This document shows positions 13,386-13,493 of a DNA stretch of 13,493 bases, in pieces. Position 1 is the stretch's first letter. Every line of letters begins with the position of its first letter. The stretch comes from Patescibacteria group bacterium (GTDB taxonomy: Bacteria; Patescibacteriota; Minisyncoccia; JAHIHE01), in contig JAHILZ010000048.1 in the NCBI GenBank assembly GCA_018896765.1, positions 1-13,493 of the forward strand. Direction: 5' to 3'. A model generated the notes under the pieces. That model saw nothing but the letters and a program-made list of their open reading frames with translations. It did no database searches and was not told where the DNA came from. The position numbers were made by a program, and so were the translations under genes.

Positions 13386-13491
13386 TAATTTTAAAGGGAG
13401 AGGCACCGACAAGGGTCATTCCGAACACTTCGTTTTTTTAAATTAAGCTAAAGATTATTTTCTCTTCTCAACATTTCGATGTTGTTTTTTT
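13384..13491 (+). ncRNA. Candidate short structured RNA or terminated leader
   Basis: No ORF of useful size is seen. CTTAATTT (13384-13391) is exactly complementary to AAATTAAG 3' of the T-run, and the helix can continue inward with A-T and G-T pairs towards GGGAGAGG and CTTCG, giving one long arm capped by the CACC...CATTCCGAACA region. A clear terminator follows. It may be a small RNA or an attenuator leader for the gene beyond the window. The 5' strand of the helix overlaps the -10 box called above, so that promoter and this exact fold cannot both be right. Confidence 0.3.
13469..13491 (+). terminator. Intrinsic terminator at the window end
   Basis: CAACAT (13469-13474) pairs with ATGTTG (13479-13484) around a TTCG loop, followed by seven T's. 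It ends either the FtsQ transcript or the short RNA before it. Confidence 0.85.
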
Positions 13492-13493
13492 GT

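Noticed and set aside
13395..13460. 5S rRNA-like string (CATTCCGAACAC followed later by TTAAGC)
   Set aside because: The CCGAAC loop resembles 5S rRNA, but the flanking helix III pairs, the helix IV/V region and the closing terminal stem are missing, and a terminator follows too soon.

Overview
The window is AT-rich, every conventional gene lies on the + strand, and none of these genes has a recognisable Shine-Dalgarno (SD) site. TGG is the only tryptophan codon and TGA occurs as a stop, so the code looks standard (table 11). An mreBCD/PBP2 module, a Mur ligase anchored by its own N-terminal membrane helices, and many short palindromic and heptanucleotide repeats together suggest a Patescibacteria (CPR) genome, probably Parcubacteria-like. 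That assignment is an inference; no marker RNA or ribosomal protein is present.

Layout: (1) 1-238, non-coding, degenerate 7-bp repeats. (2) 239-4537, the elongasome genes mreB, mreC, mreD and a PBP2 transpeptidase. (3) 4538-4814, intergenic, with 7-bp repeats, a hairpin and a near-consensus promoter for greA. (4) 4815-7658, greA, lysS and an alpha/beta hydrolase. (5) 7659-7894, a compact minus-strand transcription unit with promoter, perfect SD, small hydrophobic ORF and terminator. (6) 7895-10937, a membrane-anchored MurF-type ligase and a DegT-family PLP aminotransferase. (7) 10938-11156, a second minus-strand unit encoding a predicted 46-aa protein. (8) 11157-12266, a FemAB/FemX-type aminoacyltransferase. 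(9) 12267-12433, a palindromic dispersed repeat. (10) 12434-13354, an FtsQ-like division protein. (11) 13355-13493, a possible short structured transcript ending in a clear terminator.

Most genes serve cell-wall synthesis and shape: MreBCD positions the elongation machinery, PBP2 crosslinks, the MurF-like ligase completes or modifies the stem peptide, the FemX-like protein would add bridge residues, and FtsQ acts at the septum. The aminotransferase may supply an amino-sugar. GreA and LysRS are housekeeping passengers.

The most unusual signals are: (a) three diverged copies of a 63-bp unit inside the aminotransferase gene, each a 15-16 bp hairpin with a 4-nt loop or none, whose arms differ by compensatory base-pair changes; (b) a 49-bp double palindrome inserted in frame in the hydrolase; (c) heptanucleotide arrays inside the coding sequences of the hydrolase, aminotransferase and FemX genes; (d) the two small minus-strand units, the only places with an AGGAGGT SD, one of which carries U UUU UUC directly before a stop with a hairpin 8 nt downstream.
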